From Terriglobia bacterium (GTDB taxonomy: Bacteria > Acidobacteriota > Terriglobia > Bryobacterales > Bryobacteraceae), in NCBI GenBank assembly GCA_020073265.1, contig JAIQFN010000005.1:1-64000 (forward strand): DNA of 64,000 nucleotides, in the 5' to 3' direction. The notes below the pieces were generated by a model, which ran no database searches, had not been told where the DNA came from, and saw nothing but the letters and a program-made list of their open reading frames with translations. Positions 44,896 to 54,003 of this stretch are shown here, piece after piece (the stretch's first letter is position 1; every line of letters starts with the position of its first letter). Position numbers and translations under genes: made by a program.

Positions 44896-46911
44896 TCAGG
44901 AGAACTGCGGAACCAGAGCCGCGTCTTCAACCACGCTATCGACTTCGCGTTGGTCGAAGACAGCCAGCGACCTGGGCTTGCCGAGCAGAAAACCCTGGAC
45001 CTCGTCACACTCGATCCGCCTCAGAGTCGCCAATTGATCCTCGGTCTCGACTCCCTCCACCACCACTCGCTTGCCGATGCTGTGGGCCAGCGATATCATC
45101 CCCTCCATCAACGATAGAGCGGTATCGTTCAGACCCAGCTCCGCCACAAAACTTCGGTCGATCTTGAGAGTGTCAATGGGCAGTCGCGGCAGGTAGCCGA
45201 GCGAAGAATATCCCGCGCCGAAATCGTCAATCGAGATGCGGATGCCGCGCTCGCGCAGCTCGGACACCCTGCGGATGGAGTCGTCCATGTCGCGCATCAG
45301 CATGGTCTCGGTGAGTTCCAGCTCCAGCAAGTCCGCCGGCAAGCCGGTCTCCTCCAGGATGGCCAGGACATTTCCGACGAATTCGGGCCGGGCGAATTCC
45401 AGCGCGGAGACATTCACTCCGACCCGCACTGAAGCGTAACCGCCATCCTGCCACGAGCGGCATCGCCGGCAAGCCTCCCGCAACACCCAGGCTCCCAACT
45501 GGACGATCAAGCCGGTCTCTTCGGCCACGCGAATAAACTTCGCGGGCGGGACGCTCCCCAGCGTGGGGTGGACCCAGCGAGCCAGGGCCTCGAAGGCCGT
45601 CTGCCGGTTGCCGCTCACTTCAAATATGGGTTGGTATTCGATAGACAACTCGCTTCGTTCGAGCGCCCGTCTGAGTTCGGTTTCCAGCTCCAGCCGTTCC
45701 AGCACAGTGGTTCTCAAGGCAGGCGTAAAGAAGAGCACCCGGTCCTTGCCGCTGTGCTTGGCCTGGTACATGGCGGCATCGGCGTTGCGGCGCAGCGTGC
45801 TAACGTCGCCTCCATCGCGAGGATACATGCTGATGCCCATGCTGGCGGTGACATACAGCTGGCGGTCGGCGACCGAGAATGGCTTTTTCAGCGCGGCCCT
45901 GAGCCGCTCGGCGATCGCCAGGGCAATGGCGTCCTCCGGCACCAGGTTGAGCACCAGCATGAACTCGTCGCCGCCCATGCGAGCCAGCGTATCGGGATCC
46001 CGAATGCAGGCCCGCAACCGGTCCGTCACCTGTTGCAGGAGCTCGTCTCCGGCCTCGTGTCCCAAGGTGTCGTTGACGAGTTTGAATCCGTCCAGATCCA
46101 CGTAGATAACCGCCGTCATGAGCCCGCCTTGCCGGGCCCGATCGATACTGGACGCCAGCCGATCGGCCAGCAGGATCCGGTTAGGCAGTCCGGTCAAATG
46201 ATCGTGCTGGGCCTGATAGGCCAGTTGGTCTTCAGAGCGCTTGCGGGCGCTGATGTCGCGAGCGATGGTGGCAACTCCGGCGATCCCGCCACTCGCTTTG
46301 CGAATGGGCGAGACCGTCAGCGAGACGGGAACTTCGGTGCCGTCCTGCCGTTTGAAGACCGCCTCATCCCGCCGGCTCACTTCCCCGCGCGCGCTGGGAT
46401 CCAGGATCTCGGCGGCCTGATCCGGCCGAGCCAACAGAATCGAGAAGGGCGCCGACAGGGCCTCGGCGGCCGTGAAGCCCAGCAGCTTTTCGGCGCCGCC
46501 GTTCCAGGTGGTGATGCTTCCTTCCAGACTGGTCCCGATGATCGCGTCCTCCGAAGACTGGACGATGGCGGCCAGTTGCGATACAGCTTCCTCGGCGGTT
46601 TTGCGCTCGGTAATATCGGTCGCCAAACCGATCCACTTGTACGGCTCCCCGGCCGGATTTCGAATCGACTGGCCACGCGAGGAGTAATGATAAGTCTGCC
46701 CGTTCCGGCCAATCACCCTGAATTCGCCGCTATACCGCTCGCCGCTCCGAATGTGCCGCGACATGTTCGAGAGCACTTGCTCGAGATCCTCGGGATGAAC
46801 CATGCTCTTCCAGGCCTCAAAGCTTCGCGGCGCCGGCCAGTCTCCCAGGCGGTCCGCGAGTGCGCCGCACACTTCTACCTCGCCGGTCCGCAGGTCCCGT
46901 TCGAAAATCAA
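44896..46911 (-). CDS. PAS-PAS-GGDEF-EAL half of a frameshifted c-di-GMP enzyme
   Basis: A 671-codon frame with two PAS domains (1-105 and 112-228), GGDEF (235-400) and EAL (415-660). The diguanylate cyclase site GGDEF (313-317) and the inhibitory RxxD site RDPD (304-307) are intact. The EAL half keeps FEALARW, ELTETM, IDDFGAGYSSLGYL and VVVEGVET, so both making and breaking cyclic di-GMP look possible. It is the 3' part of one gene with the upstream frame: reading back across 46911 gives FRIAAENASDLIFERD, a PAS start. Alone it would need to start within a PAS domain. Confidence 0.88.
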   Translation of the reverse strand: MIFERDLRTGEVEVCGALADRLGDWPAPRSFEAWKSMVHPEDLEQVLSNMSRHIRSGERYSGEFRVIGRNGQTYHYSSRGQSIRNPAGEPYKWIGLATDITERKTAEEAVSQLAAIVQSSEDAIIGTSLEGSITTWNGGAEKLLGFTAAEALSAPFSILLARPDQAAEILDPSARGEVSRRDEAVFKRQDGTEVPVSLTVSPIRKASGGIAGVATIARDISARKRSEDQLAYQAQHDHLTGLPNRILLADRLASSIDRARQGGLMTAVIYVDLDGFKLVNDTLGHEAGDELLQQVTDRLRACIRDPDTLARMGGDEFMLVLNLVPEDAIALAIAERLRAALKKPFSVADRQLYVTASMGISMYPRDGGDVSTLRRNADAAMYQAKHSGKDRVLFFTPALRTTVLERLELETELRRALERSELSIEYQPIFEVSGNRQTAFEALARWVHPTLGSVPPAKFIRVAEETGLIVQLGAWVLREACRRCRSWQDGGYASVRVGVNVSALEFARPEFVGNVLAILEETGLPADLLELELTETMLMRDMDDSIRRVSELRERGIRISIDDFGAGYSSLGYLPRLPIDTLKIDRSFVAELGLNDTALSLMEGMISLAHSIGKRVVVEGVETEDQLATLRRIECDEVQGFLLGKPRSLAVFDQREVDSVVEDAALVPQFS

Positions 46912-48434
46912 GTCGCTGGCATTCTCGGCGGCGATCCGGAAACTTCTTCGGAAGTTCGCAGGGCGGCCTCGGCCCGTTTGCGGAGGGTGATGTCGCGCAT
47001 CACCGCCGCCAGGCAGATAATTTCCCCCGTCTCCGGTTTGCGCAGTAAGAACGCGTTCAGCAGCACGTCGACGAGAGCGCCCGTTTTCAGGTTCCGAAGC
47101 TGTGCTTCCTCTTCGTGGTGACCGGCTTTCATCACCGCGGGTATCACCTCGTTTTCAATCCGCTTCCAGGCCGATTCGGAATGGAACGCCGAGATGTCCA
47201 TGCCTATCGCTTGCCGCGGACTCTCGATCCCCGCCATTTTCGCTCCTCCTTGGTTGAGGTAAAGTATTTTCCTCTCCGGCGAGGCAATGACGATAAAGTC
47301 GCTGCTGGTTTCCACCAGCGCAACCAGCTTGTGTTGCTCTTCCTCGGCCCGCTTGCGGGCGCTGATATCCAAGAACGTCACCACCGCACCGACGATCTGG
47401 CCGGATTTCCGCACCGGATAGGACCAGTATTCGGCCGGGAAACTGGTCCCGTCGGCGCGCCACAGCACCTCGTCGTCGGCGTGGCTTCCTTCCCCTCTGC
47501 GGACGGCCTGAAAGATGCGGCACTCGGCAATGGGATACGCGCCTCCGCCCGGGCGAGTGTGATGCATCAAGTCGTGCATGTTCCTTCCGAGCAGGTCTTT
47601 CTGCTTTTCATATCCGAGCAGTTCGAGGCAGGCCCGGTTGGCCAGCGTGCACCGGCCGTCCAGATCCATTCCATAAATGGCTTCGGCGGCGGAATCCAGA
47701 AGCAAACGAGTCTTCTCTTCGCTCTCCAGCAGCGCCACCTCCACCCGCTTGCGCGCCAAAAATTGAGCGATACTTCCAGCCAGCAGCTCAAAGGCCTGAA
47801 ACCCGGCGACTGTGATGCGCTGGCGGGCGAAGGCCCCCACCACCCCAACCACCCGGTCTTCCACCATCAAGGGGTAGCCGGCGAACGCGACCATCGCTTC
47901 CCTTCGAGCCCACTCCTTGTTGCCTACCCAGGAATCCTCCTGGACGTTGTTGGTCAGATGGGGCTGGCCCTCCTGCGCGATGCGGCCGATCTTGAACTTG
48001 CCCACCGGAACGCGCCCATGGCCGCCGTCGAGATGCGTGTACATTCCCGCACTGGCGTGCAGCTCCAGGACGTCGCCGGCCTGGTTCAGGGTCCAGATGC
48101 GGGCGAAGGCTCCCTCCACGCAGCGCAGCACAATCTCGGCGGCGCGCTGCAGGGTCACGTCCACGGCGTCGCCCCGCGCCAGCACCATGCCGATCTCCGC
48201 CGTGAGAGCCGCCAGCCGGCTGCGTTCCGCCAGGTCCGCGGTGCGCGTCGCGATTCGAGCTTCCATTTCATAACGCGCTTGTTCCAGCGCCTCTTCGGCC
48301 CGCCGCCTTTTCCGGACTTGGCTGGCGAGCCACGGGACCAGCCCCAGTCCACCGGCCACAAACGCCAGCACCGCGGCGACAGCTTCCAAAACCAGGCGCG
48401 GATCTAAGCGTGCGCTCCCCATCGAATCACTCAT
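46908..48434 (-). CDS. Membrane-GAF-PAS-PAS half of the same frameshifted c-di-GMP enzyme
   Basis: A 508-codon frame: one membrane helix (VLEAVAAVLAFVAGGLGLVPW), a coiled coil, GAF (about 75-215), then two PAS domains with PAC tails (VVTFLDISARKRAEEE; AAVMRDITLRKRAEAAL). After LRTSEE the frame reads VSGSPPRMPAT and stops. The other frame continues exactly where the family would (SFRIAAENASDL). One missing base at about 46943-46948, in the plus-strand run CTTCTTC, restores a single protein of about 1180 residues. The fragment has sensory domains but no output domain. Confidence 0.85.
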   Translation of the reverse strand: MSDSMGSARLDPRLVLEAVAAVLAFVAGGLGLVPWLASQVRKRRRAEEALEQARYEMEARIATRTADLAERSRLAALTAEIGMVLARGDAVDVTLQRAAEIVLRCVEGAFARIWTLNQAGDVLELHASAGMYTHLDGGHGRVPVGKFKIGRIAQEGQPHLTNNVQEDSWVGNKEWARREAMVAFAGYPLMVEDRVVGVVGAFARQRITVAGFQAFELLAGSIAQFLARKRVEVALLESEEKTRLLLDSAAEAIYGMDLDGRCTLANRACLELLGYEKQKDLLGRNMHDLMHHTRPGGGAYPIAECRIFQAVRRGEGSHADDEVLWRADGTSFPAEYWSYPVRKSGQIVGAVVTFLDISARKRAEEEQHKLVALVETSSDFIVIASPERKILYLNQGGAKMAGIESPRQAIGMDISAFHSESAWKRIENEVIPAVMKAGHHEEEAQLRNLKTGALVDVLLNAFLLRKPETGEIICLAAVMRDITLRKRAEAALRTSEEVSGSPPRMPAT

Positions 48435-48610
48435 CGGCTCTCGGTGAGCAAGTAATACTCAGCGCGAGTCCAGCGGAAGCCCGCCTGGCACCATCCGCCC
48501 CCAAGCCGGCCGCGCCGGCCCCGCCAAATTCGCTAGAATGAAATTTCAAAAACTTGAGCGCGCTTCAGCGCCCCACCGAAGAAGCCACGCTCAGGAACAG
48601 AGGACAACTA

Positions 48611-49732
48611 ATGCCAGTCACACAAGCGGGACTCGAAGGCATCGTCGCGGCCGAGTCCAATATTTGTTTCATCGATGGAGATCTGGGAATCCTCAGTTAC
48701 CAGGGTTTTGACATCCATACCCTGGCTGAGCACGCCACCTTCGAGGAAGTCATCTATCTGCTCTGGCACGGCAGGCTTCCCAGGCAATCCGAACTGGATG
48801 CGCTGAAAGCCGATCTGGTAAAGTACCGGCCGATTCCGAAGGAAGTCACCGGTTTCTTAGGCACGGTTTCCAAGAGCGCGCCCATGGATGTGCTGCGCAC
48901 GGTAGTCTCCATGCTGGGCCTTTACGATCCCGACGCGCGCGACAATTCCATCGACGCGAGCGTCCGCAAGGCCACCCGCTTGATGTCCCAGACCTCCACC
49001 ATCGTCACCACCTTCGACCGCCTGCGCAAAAGCCAGCCGGAGGTGGATGGCGATCCCAAACTCGGCTTCGCGGCGAACTTCCTCTACACGCTCACCGGCA
49101 AGAAGCCCGACGAGGTGATGGAGCGCGTCTTCGATATCGCTCTCATCCTGCACGCCGATCATGAGTTGAACGCTTCCACGTTTGCCGCCCGCGTCACCGC
49201 CGCCACGCTCTCCGACATCCACTCCGCCGTCACCTCCGCTATCGGAGCTCTCAAAGGACCGCTGCACGGCGGCGCCAACGAGGAAGTGATCCGCATGCTG
49301 CTCGACGCCGGCAATGAGCAGAACGCGGTCGCGCACGTGCAGAACATGCTCGCCACCAAGCAGAAGGTTCCCGGCTTCGGGCACCGCGTGTATCGCACCG
49401 AAGATCCGCGCGCCACCCATCTGCGCGCACTCTCGGAAGATCTAGGCCGCCGCACCGGTCACCTGGACCTGTATCTCACTTCCAAGAAGCTCGAGGAGCT
49501 CATCAAGGACGCCAAGAAATTGAACGCCAACGTGGATTTCTATTCGGCCTCCACCTACTATTCGCTCGGCATCCCGATCGACCTGTTCACGCCGATCTTC
49601 GCGGTCAGCCGCATGTCCGGATGGACCGCCCACGTGCTGGAGCAGTTCCGGAACAATCGCCTGATTCGCCCGCGCGCCGAATACACCGGCAAACCAGTAG
49701 GCCAACCCTGGGTCCCGATCTCCGCGCGATAA
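48611..49732 (+). CDS. gltA: Citrate synthase
   Basis: A 373-residue citrate synthase condensing acetyl-CoA and oxaloacetate. The catalytic His, His, Asp appear in order: GALKGPLHGGANEEV, VPGFGHRVYRTEDPRA and NVDFYSASTYYSLGIP. The small form (about 370-380 residues) resembles the archaeal/Gram-positive dimeric type rather than the larger E. coli enzyme. ATG 48611 is preferred because GAGGAC precedes it; the in-frame TTG at 48554 adds 19 residues without homology. A 2-methylcitrate synthase role cannot be excluded. The gene is monocistronic. Confidence 0.92.
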   Translation: MPVTQAGLEGIVAAESNICFIDGDLGILSYQGFDIHTLAEHATFEEVIYLLWHGRLPRQSELDALKADLVKYRPIPKEVTGFLGTVSKSAPMDVLRTVVSMLGLYDPDARDNSIDASVRKATRLMSQTSTIVTTFDRLRKSQPEVDGDPKLGFAANFLYTLTGKKPDEVMERVFDIALILHADHELNASTFAARVTAATLSDIHSAVTSAIGALKGPLHGGANEEVIRMLLDAGNEQNAVAHVQNMLATKQKVPGFGHRVYRTEDPRATHLRALSEDLGRRTGHLDLYLTSKKLEELIKDAKKLNANVDFYSASTYYSLGIPIDLFTPIFAVSRMSGWTAHVLEQFRNNRLIRPRAEYTGKPVGQPWVPISAR

Positions 49733-49739
49733 GCAATCC

Positions 49740-49783
49740 GTGGCGCACGCACTCGTGCGTGCCACGTTCACACTCGTGTGAAC
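49740..49783. repeat. Tandem CTCG-loop hairpins between gltA and serS
   Basis: Two adjacent hairpins share the core CACTCGTG. The first, 49740-49765, has stem CACGCA/TGCGTG with outer GTGG/CCAC pairs. The second is the perfect GTTCACACTCGTGTGAAC (49766-49783). Both have a CTCG tetraloop. No T-run follows, so this is not a classic terminator. They lie 17 bases before serS and may be dispersed palindromes. Confidence 0.5.
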
Positions 49784-49800
49784 GCTATTAGAAAGCGCAT

Positions 49801-51087
49801 ATGCACGACCTGTCTTTTTTCCGCAACAACCTCGACTCGGTCGCCCAGCGCCTGGCCACGCGCGGGTTCTCGCTCGACGTGGCGCAGTTCCGCGAGCTGG
49901 ACGCCCGGCGCCGCGCCGCCGTCACCGAAGCCGAACAGCTCAAGGCCCAGCGCAACGCCGAGAGCGCCGAGATCGCGAAACTCCGCAAGCAAAACCTCGA
50001 CACCGCCGAACGCCAGCAGCACATGCGCGCGGTGGGCGAGCGCATCTCGGCGCTCGACGAGAACGTCAAAGCCCTGGACGATTCGTTCCGCGACCTGCTG
50101 GCCGGGATCCCGAATATCCCGCACGAGTCCGTCCCGGTGGGCCGCAGCGAGGCCGACAACGTCGAAGTCCGCCGCTGGGGCCAGCCGCGCCAGTTCGACT
50201 TCGAACCGAAAGCCCACTGGGACCTCGGACCTGAGTTGAAGATCCTCGACCTGGAGCGCGCCGCCAAAATCACCGGGGCACGGTTCGCGGTCTACTGGGG
50301 CATGGGCGCGAAACTCGAGCGCGCCCTGATGAGCTTCATGCTCGACGTCCATACCCGCGAGCACGGCTACACCGAAGTCTTCCCGCCGTGCATGATCAAC
50401 TCCGCCAGCCTTTTCGGCACCGGCCAGCTTCCCAAGTTCAAAGCCGACCTCTTCAAGGTGGAGGACCACGACCTGTGGTTGTCGCCCACCGCCGAAGTCC
50501 CGGTGACCAACCTGTTCCGCGACGAGACGCTGGACGCCGAGCTCCTGCCCATCTCCTTGTGCGCCTACACGCCCTGCTTCCGCAGCGAAGCCGGGTCCTA
50601 TGGCCGCGACGTCCGCGGCATCATCCGCGTGCATCAATTCCATAAGGTCGAAATGGTCAAGTTCGCCCTCGCCGAACACAGCTACAATGAGCTCGAAAAA
50701 ATGACCGCCAACGCCGAGGACATTCTGAAGCGCCTCGGCCTCCCGTTCCGCACCGTGGTTCTTTCCACCGGCGACACCGGAGCGGCCGCCGCCAAGACCT
50801 ACGATGTCGAAGTCTGGCTCCCCGGTCAAAACGGCTACAAGGAAATCTCCTCCTGCTCCAACTGCGAAGCCTATCAGGCGCGGCGCGCCTCCATCCGGGC
50901 CAAGTCCGGCAAAGGAAAAGCCGAGTACGTTCACACGCTGAACGGCAGCGGTTTGCCGATCGGCCGCACCTGGGTCGCCATCATCGAAAACTACCAGCAG
51001 GCCGACGGCAGCGTCATCGTGCCGGAAGTTTTGCGGCCTTACCTCGGCGTGGACCGCATTCAAGCCGAGTCACAGAAGTTCCACTAA
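49801..51087 (+). CDS. serS: Seryl-tRNA synthetase
   Basis: A 428-residue class II synthetase charging tRNA-Ser. The N-terminal antiparallel coiled-coil arm that grips the tRNA long variable arm spans about residues 28-105 ([20 protein letters not shown]). Class II motif 2 is [20 protein letters not shown] and motif 3 lies in [20 protein letters not shown]. Serine-binding TAEVPVTNL is present. Length is standard. It follows gltA by 68 bases that hold the paired hairpins; separate transcription is possible. Confidence 0.97.
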   Translation: MHDLSFFRNNLDSVAQRLATRGFSLDVAQFRELDARRRAAVTEAEQLKAQRNAESAEIAKLRKQNLDTAERQQHMRAVGERISALDENVKALDDSFRDLLAGIPNIPHESVPVGRSEADNVEVRRWGQPRQFDFEPKAHWDLGPELKILDLERAAKITGARFAVYWGMGAKLERALMSFMLDVHTREHGYTEVFPPCMINSASLFGTGQLPKFKADLFKVEDHDLWLSPTAEVPVTNLFRDETLDAELLPISLCAYTPCFRSEAGSYGRDVRGIIRVHQFHKVEMVKFALAEHSYNELEKMTANAEDILKRLGLPFRTVVLSTGDTGAAAAKTYDVEVWLPGQNGYKEISSCSNCEAYQARRASIRAKSGKGKAEYVHTLNGSGLPIGRTWVAIIENYQQADGSVIVPEVLRPYLGVDRIQAESQKFH

Positions 51088-51234
51088 ATTTCTTCGCCCG
51101 GAACGCGTTGGAGTTCCTGAGCTTGCTCCATCCCGCCGCCCTTCGCCTGGGTGGAAACTTCGCCACCCGCAGCTAATCTGAAGCCGGACTTGTAGTCCTC
51201 GACTACTCCATCTCACAACGTCTCTGGAGGCAGC

Positions 51235-52314
51235 ATGTTCCGTTTCCGATGGTGGCTCCTGTGCGCCGCCCTGGCACTCGGCCCGAGCCTGGAGGCCACG
51301 CCACCCCTCAGCACCATTGCAGACGTCCTGTTCACGGCGGATGGAAACCGTTTCAATGGTCTCATGACCATCTCGTGCCAGAGCTTCCAGGCCTCGGATG
51401 CTTCCAACGTCGCCGCCGAAGTCAAGCGCGTCCAGATTACCAACGGCATTCTGTACGTTCAGTTGATTCCCACCACGGACGCCAGAACCCCGGCCATCTA
51501 CACGGTTCAATACAACGGCAACAGCAACGTTGTTTACGGCGAGACCTGGGCCGTGCCTCCCAGCCTGATCGCTCTGCGCGTCGCCGACGTGCGTCTGGCG
51601 CCTGGCAGCGTAACCGGTTCGGCTCCGCCGTCCAGTTCCATCAGCGTCCAGATCTCCGACGTAACCGGGCTACAGAACGCGCTCAACGTGCGGCCCGTCG
51701 CTGGTACCGGATTTACCGTTTCTCGAGCCGCCGTCATCAACTCCAACGGCTCGATCGACGGCGCCACCGGCAATCTTTCCGATTGCCTGCACGTAGACGG
51801 AACCTCGGGCGCCTGCGGCACGGGAGGAAGCGGTACCAGTCCCGTCACTTTCGTGGATGGCGAAGTTCCCAGCGGCACCCTGGACGGCAGCAATGCCGCT
51901 TTCACTCTGTCGAGCGCTCCGAATCCGCCCGCGAGCCTGGAGATCTTTCGCAACGGACTGCTGCTCCGGCCGGGAGGAGACTACAGCCTGTCGAGCAACG
52001 CTCTCACGTTCCTGGCCGGCGCCGCGCCGCAGCCCGGCGACGCTCTGCTGGCTTCCTATCGCGTCTCGGTGGTGCTTTCCGGAATCGGCTTCGTTGACGG
52101 CGAGACGCCTTCCGGTGTCATGAACGGCGTCAATACCTCCTTCACGCTCTCCCAGATACCGAACCCCGCAGCCAGCCTGGCTGTTTTTCGCAATGGCATC
52201 CGGCTAAAGCCGGGCCTCGACTACACCAGCAGCAACAACACCATCACATTCGTCACGGCGTCGATGCCCCAGTCGGGCGACGTCGTGTTGTGCGCTTACC
52301 GGGTCGCTCAGTAG
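51235..52314 (+). CDS. Exported protein with two tandem tail-fibre-like repeats
   Basis: A 359-residue exported protein of unknown function; signal WWLLCAALALGPSLEA, preceded by a good Shine-Dalgarno (TGGAGG). After a beta-rich N-terminal 200 residues come two homologous units of about 75-80 residues, opening FVDGEVPSGTLDGSNAAFTL and FVDGETPSGVMNGVNTSFTL and continuing LEIFRNGLLLRPGGDY and LAVFRNGIRLKPGLDY. Such units recur in acidobacterial surface and phage tail-like proteins. No membrane anchor. It appears monocistronic. Confidence 0.75.
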   Translation: MFRFRWWLLCAALALGPSLEATPPLSTIADVLFTADGNRFNGLMTISCQSFQASDASNVAAEVKRVQITNGILYVQLIPTTDARTPAIYTVQYNGNSNVVYGETWAVPPSLIALRVADVRLAPGSVTGSAPPSSSISVQISDVTGLQNALNVRPVAGTGFTVSRAAVINSNGSIDGATGNLSDCLHVDGTSGACGTGGSGTSPVTFVDGEVPSGTLDGSNAAFTLSSAPNPPASLEIFRNGLLLRPGGDYSLSSNALTFLAGAAPQPGDALLASYRVSVVLSGIGFVDGETPSGVMNGVNTSFTLSQIPNPAASLAVFRNGIRLKPGLDYTSSNNTITFVTASMPQSGDVVLCAYRVAQ

Positions 52315-52488
52315 CGGTCTTCGCACCGCTTGGCTAGGGTATTTGCCGGCTATTCCTACGGCGATTCTTGCATTGCGCGTTCGCCCTCGATGCGGCAAGA
52401 TGGGAGTCGGCAGTGAGCCGGGAGAAAGTGCTCCCGGGGTTTCATCTCTCGAGGATCGACAAGTGGTTGGCGATCCCGTGAGGACTGC

Positions 52489-52562
52489 GACAGTTACCGA
52501 TCTCGAGCGCCTTGAGTGAGGAATGATCGAGCCATTCTAAAAGGCGGGGTCCGGTAACTGTC
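52489..52562. repeat. 11-bp inverted repeat flanking 52 bases
   Basis: GACAGTTACCG (52489-52499) and CGGTAACTGTC (52552-52562) are perfect inverted repeats around a 52-base centre, in the 294-base gap between convergent genes. The outward form GGGACAGTTACCGG recalls palindromes near REP-type transposases, but no transposase is here. It could also be a terminator stem for the efflux operon. The rest of the gap (52315-52488) shows nothing. Confidence 0.4.
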
Positions 52563-52608
52563 CCAGTTCTTATCCTTCAAACTTCTCCGCCAGACACCCA
52601 GAACGCTT

Positions 52609-54003
52609 CTACTGCCAGCCGCCGCCCAGCGCGCGATAGAGCTGCACCACCGATTCCAGTTCCTGCAGACGCAACTGCGCCAGCGTCAACTGGCCGCTGA
52701 ACAGGTTGCGCTCGGCGTCCAACACCTGCAGATAGCTGTCCAGTCCACCCCGGTAGCGTAGGGTCGACAGCCGCACGCTTTCTGAAAGTGCGCCCACCAG
52801 CTTCTCCTGCTCCTGGCGCTGCTCGCTCGTGCGCTGATGGGACACCAGCGCGTCCGATACCTCGCGCAGCGCTCCGTAGATCGACTTCTGATACGCCACC
52901 AGCATCTCGCGCTTCTGCGCTTCGGTGAACTGAACTCCGGCTCGCAGGCCGGCGCGGAAGATCGGAAGCAGGGCCGCCGGGCTGATGCTCTCCATGCGCG
53001 CGGGACTGGCGAACAGCGACGACAACGCCCGGCTCTGCCCGCCCAGAAATCCGGTCAGCGAAATTTGCGGGAAGAACAGCGCCCGCGCCGCGCCGATCTG
53101 CGCGTTGGCGGCGATCAGGCTGTCCTCGGCCTGCCGGATGTCCGGCCGCCGCTCCAGCAGCGCCGAAGGCAGACCGGGCGGCAGCTCCGGCGCGATGCTG
53201 ATCTGTTCCAGATTCTTGCCGCGCGGCACATCGGCGGGCGCGCGGCCGAGCAACAGGTTGAGCGCGTCCTCGCCCTGGCCGATGGCGCGCTGCGTACTCG
53301 CGATCTGAGCCGTCGCGGCGTAGAGGAACTGCTCGGCCTGGTGAACTTCCAGGCCATTGGCCGCGCCGCGGTCCTTCCGAAGCTGGATCAGCCGCAAGTT
53401 GTCTTGTGCGGCGTCGCGCGTTCGCTGCGCGATCTCCAGTTCCAGATCCTGCTCGCGCAGCGCGAAGTACGTCGTGGTCACGTCCCCGATCAATGAAATG
53501 ACCACCCCGTGCCGCACCTCTTCGGTGGCCAGGTACTGCGCCCGCGCCGCTTCGGTGAGCCTGCGAACACGTCCCCACAAATCCAGTTCCCAGGAGAGAG
53601 CCACGCCGGCCTGCGTGTAAGCGGTCCTGAAAGGACGGCCCCCGGGGAACGGAAACGATCCGATCGCGGACGCCTGAGAAGCCGTAAACTGCCCCGACGC
53701 ATCCACCGACGGGTATAACTCCGAGCCAGTGATTCCGATCTGCGCGCGCGCTTCGAGCACGCGCTCGGCGGCGATTCGAACGTCGAAGTTCTGCTCCAGC
53801 GCGGTTCTTCCCAGTTGCGTCAGCGTGTCGTCTTGAAACAGGTCGAACCACTTCGTGTCGGCGATGGACGCGGGGCTGCTGGCGGGCGGCGCGTTGCGGA
53901 ACTGGTCCGGCAGAGCTTCTTTCGGCCGCTGGTACTTCGGCCCCATCAGACAGCCCGTGAGCGTGAGCGTCAGCGCAGCGCCAATGAATGAGCAGCGTCT
54001 CAA
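52609..54003 (-). CDS. OprM/NodT-type outer membrane efflux lipoprotein (system 3)
   Basis: A 464-residue outer membrane factor. A TTG start at 54003 overlaps the pump's TGA (TTGA) and gives a lipoprotein signal with lipobox LTGC (about residues 15-18), followed by MGPKYQRPKEALPDQFRNA, typical of the OprM/NodT branch. Later signatures: WFDLFQDDTLTQLGRTALEQ, LSWELDLWGRVRRLTEAARA, ERRPDIRQAEDSLIAANAQI and LSTLRYRGGLDSYLQVLDAE. The open frame upstream of 54003 is pump sequence in another frame. It completes an adaptor-pump-OMF operon. Confidence 0.93.
   Translation of the reverse strand: MRRCSFIGAALTLTLTGCLMGPKYQRPKEALPDQFRNAPPASSPASIADTKWFDLFQDDTLTQLGRTALEQNFDVRIAAERVLEARAQIGITGSELYPSVDASGQFTASQASAIGSFPFPGGRPFRTAYTQAGVALSWELDLWGRVRRLTEAARAQYLATEEVRHGVVISLIGDVTTTYFALREQDLELEIAQRTRDAAQDNLRLIQLRKDRGAANGLEVHQAEQFLYAATAQIASTQRAIGQGEDALNLLLGRAPADVPRGKNLEQISIAPELPPGLPSALLERRPDIRQAEDSLIAANAQIGAARALFFPQISLTGFLGGQSRALSSLFASPARMESISPAALLPIFRAGLRAGVQFTEAQKREMLVAYQKSIYGALREVSDALVSHQRTSEQRQEQEKLVGALSESVRLSTLRYRGGLDSYLQVLDAERNLFSGQLTLAQLRLQELESVVQLYRALGGGWQ

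Noticed and set aside
49766-49783. Hairpin as a rho-independent terminator of gltA
   Set aside because: No T-run follows on either strand.
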